DNA of 64,000 nt. Source: Enoplolaimus lenunculus (taxonomy: Eukaryota > Nematoda > Enoplea > Enoplida > Thoracostomopsidae). Under the pieces are notes generated by a model. The model was not told the DNA's origin, searched no databases, and worked only from the letters and a program-made list of their open reading frames with translations. Below, in pieces: positions 60,077 through 64,000 of the stretch (its first letter is position 1; the number at the start of each line of letters is the position of its first letter). A program made the translations under genes and the position numbers. The stretch covers positions 1 to 64,000 of the forward strand of contig JASANG010000839.1 of NCBI GenBank assembly GCA_030248215.1. Reading direction: 5' to 3'.

Positions 60077-63000
60077 CTACTGTTGTTGCTGTTGTTGCTG
60101 TTGTTGGTTTTGCCGCATTGGTCTTCGTATCATCATCACCTAATTCACTTTCTGTTGCTGCAGGCGCTGGTTGTTTTGTTGTCGCAGCAGGACCACTGCC
60201 TGATGGTGCTGCTGGAGTTACAACAACAACTAAAGGTGCCGGATTTTCGCCTCCTACGTTCACTAAACTAATATTATGTGAGTTATCAAGATCGTTATCT
60301 TGATTGCCGACTGCAAGCGTGTCGTTATCACAGTCTTCGCCACACAATTGATTGATTATCGGTCGACCTGTTGGTGCTGGAGTTTTCACAACTACTCGCG
60401 TTCGATCAACCACCTTGGTTATTATTTTTGTCGCTACGACCGATGCCGCTGTTGGTGCCTGTGTTGCCTGTGTCACAATTCTTGTCGCAGCAGTCGGCGG
60501 TGTCGTGGGCGCTTGTGTAGTAACAGGTGCTGTAGTCGGTGGTGGTGTAGTAGGAACGGTCGCTGGGGCTTGGGTCGTCGTAACCGTTGTAGTTTGAGTA
60601 GTTGTTGTCGGCAGTGTCGTAGTAGCCGTTGTTGTCGGTTCCGTTGTCGTTGTTGTCGCTTCCGTTGTCGTCGTTTCGAATGTTGTTGTTGTTTCAGTTG
60701 TTGTGGTTGTTACAGTTGTAGTCTCTGTAGTTGTCAATACTTCAGTAGTTGTTGTAGTGGTAGTAGTTGTCGTTGGTACAATAGTCACAATTGTCGTTGT
60801 TGTAGTCAACAATGTTGTAGTTGCATCAGTTACAGTGGTGGCTACAGTAGTCGTCGTTGGTACGGTTGTAGCCAGTGTTGTCGCTGTCACAGTCGTAATG
60901 ATCGCCTCAGTGGTGGCTAGTGTCGTAACCGTGTCTGCTACAGTAGTCATCGCAACAGTTGTTGTCGGAATCGGTGTCGTAACGGTTGTTTCGGGTAGCG
61001 TTGTTACTACAGTTGAAACGGTAATTACACCTAACGTAGTTCCGATAGTTGTTGTCGGAATATCAGCTAACGTACTCGGAACTGGTGTTGTGTCCGGTAC
61101 AGTAGGAACTGCGGTCGTGATTGGTAACGTCGTAGCAGCCGTAACGATGGTCGTATCGGCAATTGCTTGTGAAGTTGCTACTTGTGGAGGAATTGTAGTT
61201 TGGGCCGCACTTGTTGGTGCCTCTGTTACAACGCTGAAAACAATTAAGTTACTTAGCTACCAAGATTTGGGACTTGGACGTTGTAACCTTGTTTAGTTAT
61301 AGGCTTTGTGGCCGGCTACACCGGTGTTATATACCCAACCTGTAATTTGATTAAACAAACTTATATAATTATTGTATAAATGATTTTAATACTTTAACAG
61401 ATTTGTTATCGTTTCTTTTTTGCTTGTACATTTGCGCTGTTTGCTATAATTCTTTACTAAATAACTTAATACTAGTCTGCCAGATTTGCGCAATGCGCAA
61501 AAAAACTTACAAATTTTCCTTTCATAGAACAATCACGTGTATTTCCTAAGAAATTATTGTAAACAAAGTAATGCTGGAAAGTTGCCCAAAATACGTATGT
61601 TGTGTGTTCCGGCTTTAATATATAGATTATGTAACTTTTAACTATTAACAAAACAGTACAGAAACAACAGTTCGCTTTCAAATTATATTTTAAAAGTCAG
61701 CGACGTTGCAACGTTTGTAACGCTGTACTTGTATTATTTTCGAGCCCATGTTACTTTTAGGGCCGTCCCGGTTTCTCGTGGTCTGTAAAAAAGCAGGCTT
61801 ACATTCTAGACTGCATTTTCCCTAGGCTTAGGCTAAGGTTTAGGAATACGCTTTTGCAATGCTTAGGCTTAGGCTTAGACTGAGGAATACGCTCAATCTA
61901 CTGTTGCGGCCGTAAAAGTAAACATTGGTCATTTTTGTTATCAGTTCAATTTTATACATACATAATTGAAAAAAATTTGGCATTTATACTTAGTTTATTT
62001 GCATATACTTTTCTTTGCATCGAAATTCGAAACGTGTATATATAAATAAAAGCTGGAACACTGCCCAAATTACGTATGTGCGACATTTCAACTTTAATAA
62101 ATGTAAATTTGAGAATATCGGGTGCAATTTTTGCATAACAACAACAAAAACAACATATGTTAAACGCGACTTACGTTGTAGCCACTGTTACGTCAACTGC
62201 AAAAGTTGTTTGTACCGTCGGTTGGAAAGTTGTTGTGACCAAATTTGGGAAAAATGTAGATGATGAAGACGCTCTGAAATTAAAATTATTAAAAATTTTA
62301 CAATTATGCAATGTGTTTAACGTGTAATGATCATTAATTTACGTCCATTTTCTGTGTAAAGTCTAATTTACGGCTTGTCATGCAACAAATTGAACCATTT
62401 TAATGGCCCATGTATAGAACAGGGCCGAAACGTTTTCCGACCGGACTGTAATAGAGTAAGCTTAAGCTTTAGACTAATTTATTTGCTTAAACTTCGGCTT
62501 AGGCTTAGGAATATGTTTATATTGCTATTCCGGCCCTGTTCTATACATTGGCCATTTTAATTATAATGGCCAGTTTAATTATACTGTAGTGACCCGAATA
62601 AGAGGGTAATAACAAGGATGTCCCCATTTTGAGTCCCAATCAAAATGAGTCAGTATCCCTAATAAGAGTTCGTAAGCGGATAGAGTCCCTAAATGCTAAT
62701 CATCCAGTTCATAAATGTCAATTATCTCTAATTGTAGCGCATAAATGACTCCAGGACCAAATAAAGTTGAGCTTGAAACTTTAAAGCGTGCTTAAATTTT
62801 GAAAGTACATTCCTGAGTATAACCTTGCATTATCGCTCAAGCTATTGACACAAGACAAATAAGCGTTTAATTAACGGATAGTTACAATACCGAATATATC
62901 AGTAATGATGAAGGGTGGCGGAGGGCGTGTTGAAAATAAATAACAGTCCCTAACGGAATAACAGGGGGTACCTTCTGGAAAGGCCAAATAAATATCAGTC

Positions 63001-63443
63001 CCTCCTTTCTTATTCGGGTCGCTACAGTAATCTACTTTGTTAAAATATTGTGCGTCTTGTGATAATTGTGTCCGCTGCACAGGTAATTCATCTTTCTGAG
63101 TTTAATAAAAGTGACCAATACCGCACTCTGGAGTTGAAATGATTTTAACGTTGAGTTCAATTTAAATGTCTGAGCGTATGCCTAAGCAATAATCTTGAAC
63201 TGCTATTTTACACGCCTCCGAAAATTATTCGGAGTCACTCAAATATAACTTTCTGCGCCGTATGCCCTTATTTGTCCATTGACAAATTTATATACACTAA
63301 CTCTGACTCTGCCATCCAGTAAAACGTCTGCTAATACTCGAGTTGAAAATGAACAAAAATAATATTAATACTTACAGTTGTCCATTGGTTTCGATTAAAA
63401 AGTTGCAAGCAATGAGTGTTACAATCAAAAATATTTGACCCAT
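49320..63443 (-). CDS. Secreted mucin-like protein of unknown family, seven exons, 812 aa
   Basis: Minus-strand exons are 63443-63376, 62273-62175, 61233-59926, 56959-56672, 55606-55340, 52162-51950 and 49515-49320. Every intron falls after the second base of a codon and every join keeps frame. The first exon encodes a signal peptide (MGQIFLIVTLIACNFLIETN). Residues about 56-400 are dominated by Thr with Val, Pro and Ala, as in O-glycosylated mucin domains. Residues about 400-491 are Ala/Thr/Asp-rich and contain LCGEDCDND. The last 320 residues (exons 4-7) are Lys-, Ala- and Asn-rich, with seven scattered cysteines and no membrane anchor. I do not recognise this C-terminal domain. Exons 4-5 and 6-7 may be a duplicated two-exon module. 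The protein is probably exported to a surface or matrix. Short TACGTA repeats recur in its introns and promoter. An extra exon around 53.3 kb cannot be excluded. Confidence 0.8.
49681..49880. mobile_element. MITE-C copy, worn (mucin-like gene intron 6)
   Basis: Contains ACAGAACTATAGCAC, then CCTAAGCC-type hexamers and a right end GATGTTTACATGGACC. The left terminus is blurred. Confidence 0.5.
50377..50447. repeat. (TA)n microsatellite
   Basis: A nearly pure run of TA dinucleotides with a few interruptions, within intron 6 of the minus-strand mucin-like gene. The rest of this intron (about 49900-51190) is AT-rich with nothing else recognised. Confidence 0.85.
51192..51451. mobile_element. MITE-E copy, degenerate
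   Basis: Starts CACTGTAAATTCCGGTGAGTT and contains repeated AACTCAAAATGAGTT motifs on both strands. The right end is worn. It lies in intron 6 of the mucin-like gene. Confidence 0.5.
51770..51900 (+). repeat. tRNA-derived SINE, diverged copy
   Basis: Shares the head and body of the 11264-11432 unit in worn form: ATATGGCGTAGTGGAATCAT, CTCGAGTGCAAAAGGG and a damaged B box (GAGTTTCGATTTC). The AAATTTCGAACG tail is only loosely similar. Confidence 0.45.
52209..52312. mobile_element. MITE-C copy, internally deleted (mucin-like gene intron 5)
   Basis: Retains the left terminal region (GTACAGAACAGGGTCGCAAC) and the right (CTCCGCCCCTGATATTTGC) but has lost most of the hexamer runs. It starts about 50 bp upstream, in gene sense, of exon 6. 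A second partial copy with only a right end (CGGCCCTGTTCTATACATTGG) is at about 52840-52972. Confidence 0.5.
53034..53103. repeat. (TAA)n microsatellite
   Basis: About 70 bp of TAA trinucleotides with one interruption, in intron 5 of the mucin-like gene. Confidence 0.9.
53278..53510 (-). other. Possible unassigned exon in intron 5 of the mucin-like gene
   Basis: A minus-strand open stretch encodes FEYFLLQTTQNVQIAAGSRC followed by QKLARLHMVLASLQEIKAQS. The helical, Ala/Lys/Gln-rich character is a little like the mucin-like gene's C-terminal exons. However, exons 5 and 6 already join in frame without it, and the piece ends in a stop codon instead of a donor site. It could be an alternative terminal exon, a decayed duplicate exon or chance. 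Confidence 0.2.
54074..54185. repeat. Long (TA)n microsatellite
   Basis: More than 100 bp of almost uninterrupted TA, in intron 5 of the mucin-like gene. It is likely to be length-variable and prone to cruciform formation. The remainder of that intron up to 55339 shows nothing recognisable. Confidence 0.9.
55735..55885 (+). repeat. tRNA-derived SINE, second good copy
   Basis: Begins ACCGGTATAAGAAGTTGTTG, continues through a worn tRNA-like body (GCACTTGAGTGCAAGAGGG, B box TGTTCGATTCG) and ends AACTTTAGCAAAACTTTAAAC. It matches 11264-11432 along its length. It is in intron 4 of the mucin-like gene. Confidence 0.6.
56001..56431. mobile_element. MITE-D copy (CTGTAGTGACCC ends), TA flanks
   Basis: Ends CTGTAGTGACACGAATATG and CTTATTCTGGTCACTATAG are inverted repeats, and TA flanks both sides. 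The interior includes GGACTGATATTTGTTTGGCC and CCCTGTTATTCGGTTACGGA, shared in reverse order with 62584-63027. A TA duplication fits Tc1/mariner-type or related elements. No protein is encoded. Confidence 0.7.
57150..57192. repeat. TACGTA palindromic short repeat (mucin-like gene intron 3)
   Basis: Reads AAAGCTGAAATGACCCGCA then TACGTATTTTGGGTACTGCC, the reverse orientation of most other copies. Confidence 0.6.
57643..57690. repeat. TACGTA palindromic short repeat (mucin-like gene intron 3)
   Basis: Reads GTGCAACGTTGCTCAAAA then TACGTATGTGGGTGTTTCAG and CTTTCATAAT. It is the second copy within the same intron, about 450 bp from the other. Confidence 0.6.
57958..58354. mobile_element. MITE-A reference copy with perfect 8-bp duplication CCGTGCAC
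   Basis: Begins CAGCGTGCAACCGGAATTCC and ends TGTAATTCCGGTTGCACCCTG minus its first T. CCGTGCAC is repeated exactly at 57950-57957 and 58355-58362. CCGGTTCC motifs crowd both subterminal regions. It is nearly identical over about 300 bp to 20307-20638. It lies in intron 3 of the mucin-like gene. Confidence 0.9.
58380..58540 (+). repeat. tRNA-derived SINE-like copy, second type
   Basis: The tRNA-like head has a good A box (TGGTGCAATGG) and a B box GAGTTCGATTACC, with an anticodon-like loop CTCGCGA. A tail with AAGGGGAAAACCAATTATAT follows. Its tail differs from that of the 11264 family, so it is a separate SINE type or an isolated tRNA pseudogene. Confidence 0.5.
58541..59430. other. Mucin-like gene intron 3, no element recognised
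   Basis: AT-rich intron sequence. No exon, repeat end or RNA gene could be supported here. Confidence 0.4.
59434..59738. mobile_element. MITE-C left part joined to a MITE-E part
   Basis: From GGTCCATGTAAAAGATCAGG at about 59434 a MITE-C copy with TTAGGCTTAGG runs extends to about 59580 without its right terminus. From CACTGTAAATTTAAGTG at 59614 a MITE-E fragment runs to about 59738. The junction suggests that one element was truncated near the other. The MITE-C part holds the longest TTAGGC-like run in the window. Confidence 0.55.
61571..61618. repeat. TACGTA palindromic short repeat (mucin-like gene intron 2)
   Basis: Reads GCTGGAAAGTTGCCCAAAA then TACGTATGTTGTGTGTTCCG and GCTTTAAT. Confidence 0.6.
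61744..61929. mobile_element. MITE-C copy (mucin-like gene intron 2)
   Basis: Termini GCCCATGTTACTTTTAGGGC and CCGTAAAAGTAAACATTGGTC are inverted repeats, with CTTAGGCTTAGGC runs inside. Flanking 8-mers ATTTTCGA and ATTTTTGT agree at six of eight bases. Confidence 0.65.
62048..62098. repeat. TACGTA palindromic short repeat (mucin-like gene intron 2)
   Basis: Reads AAAGCTGGAACACTGCCCAA then ATTACGTATGTGCGACATTT and CAACTTTAAT. It lies about 80 bp past the exon 2 donor in gene sense. Confidence 0.6.
62405..62553. mobile_element. MITE-C reference copy with perfect 8-bp duplication ATTTTAAT
   Basis: Termini GGCCCATGTATAGAACAGGG and CCCTGTTCTATACATTGGCC form a near-perfect inverted repeat. ATTTTAAT is repeated at 62397-62404 and 62554-62561. 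At 149 bp it is the shortest well-defined copy. It lies in intron 1 of the mucin-like gene. Confidence 0.88.
62584..63027. mobile_element. MITE-D reference copy, 444 bp, TA flanks
   Basis: Ends CTGTAGTGACCCGAATAAGA and TCTTATTCGGGTCGCTACAG are inverted repeats of 20 bp with one mismatch; TA flanks both sides. No transposase frame is present. It lies in intron 1 of the mucin-like gene. Worn relatives are at about 31405, 43855, 44340 and 56001. Confidence 0.78.
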
Positions 63444-64000
63444 CGTTTAAAGTATTAAGTTGAAAGATGTACGAATTTCTGAAACACCAAAATTGAACCG
63501 CAGTTGAAATATACAACAGCGATTATTTTAGCAGCTCCTGTATTTCAAATCAGTAAAACTTTAAGTTATATCAAAATTAAAACGCTTAATGTTTTTTGTT
63601 TAAAGCTGGAATGGTCCACATACGTATATATTTTGAACAGCGTTACAGCTGTTGTAACGAATGTTTCATTTATAAACAAGAGACATTTATTTGATCAGAT
63701 TCCATTGAAAGTCAACGTACACGGTGTAACAGAGAAATTAAAAGTGAACCGAAATGTATTAAACAAAAAGTATATCGCAGCATTCAGGAATAAAATGTTT
63801 TGACAGGAATGTTTTAGGGTATAAATTTGAAACCACGTTGACTAGTAATAGCAACTGTAGCATATAGTTCGCTCTCGTGTTAAACATATTATCGCTATCT
63901 GGTGATTTGTGCTATTAGCCGTTTGAGAATACAGTCCGTTTGGGATGAAAAAAATTTTACAGTAAAAAGCAAATACTCAACTTTCTCCACAGAACCAAAG
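63444..64000. promoter_or_regulatory. Upstream region of the mucin-like gene, with a TACGTA repeat
   Basis: Sequence upstream of the minus-strand ATG at 63443 and so the likely promoter and 5' untranslated region. A TACGTA palindromic repeat lies at 63602-63652 (TTAAAGCTGGAATGGTCCAC then ATACGTATATATTTTGAAC), about 160-210 bp before the ATG. No TATA box was assigned. A 99-codon plus-strand open frame here has no recognisable motif and is not called. Confidence 0.35.

Noticed and set aside
59965-61296. Plus-strand open frames rich in Val, Cys, Arg or Leu
   Set aside because: They are antisense shadows of the Thr-rich exon of the minus-strand mucin-like gene, which has a signal peptide and in-frame splicing.

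Overview
The window is animal nuclear DNA: AT-rich, intron-rich, with GT-AG introns (plus one likely GC-AG intron), one intact-looking LINE and many short transposons. The genes are metazoan and have clear human counterparts, but nothing read here fixes the phylum. An invertebrate with a moderately compact genome is the safest reading. Exon models were built by eye from reading frame, intron phase and similarity to remembered human family members; no alignment program was run.

Layout. A single-exon seven-transmembrane receptor-like gene lies at 3042-4841 (+). A six-exon MMACHC (cblC, vitamin B12 processing) gene lies at 10509-6729 (-). A CR1/L2-like LINE with a PHD-finger ORF1 and a full endonuclease/reverse transcriptase ORF2 occupies about 15850-11641 (-). 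Next come STOML2 (mitochondrial stomatin-like 2, ten exons, 16311-22482, +), TRMT2A (tRNA uracil-5 methyltransferase, five exons, 23951-30023, +) and WDR18/Ipi3 (nine exons found, 35407-43562, +; only the initiator exon is missing). Last is a seven-exon gene for a secreted, threonine-rich mucin-like protein of unknown family, 63443-49320 (-). The conserved genes have unrelated housekeeping roles (cobalamin handling, mitochondrial membrane scaffolding, tRNA modification, 60S ribosome assembly) and show no operon-like arrangement.

Between and inside the genes lie several families of small terminal-inverted-repeat elements. Nine have recognisable target-site duplications of 8 bp, seven of them perfect. 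One hAT-like family is built from CCGGTT/CCGGAA motifs, a second from CCGGAG, a third element from GAGACC. A 150-196 bp family carries runs resembling TTAGGC. Others have TA-type flanks (CTGTAGTGACCC and CACTGTAAA termini), and one 942-bp element sits inside a tandem repeat. There are also tRNA-derived SINE-like copies, two copies of a roughly 600-730 bp repeat ending in a perfect hairpin, and several minisatellites.

The points most worth a second look are the mucin-like gene with its possibly duplicated C-terminal module; a roughly 50-bp palindromic repeat centred on TACGTA, with five of six copies in or just upstream of that gene; the 235-residue insertion in the TRMT2A catalytic domain; and a transposon whose end forms most of the splice acceptor of STOML2 exon 7.
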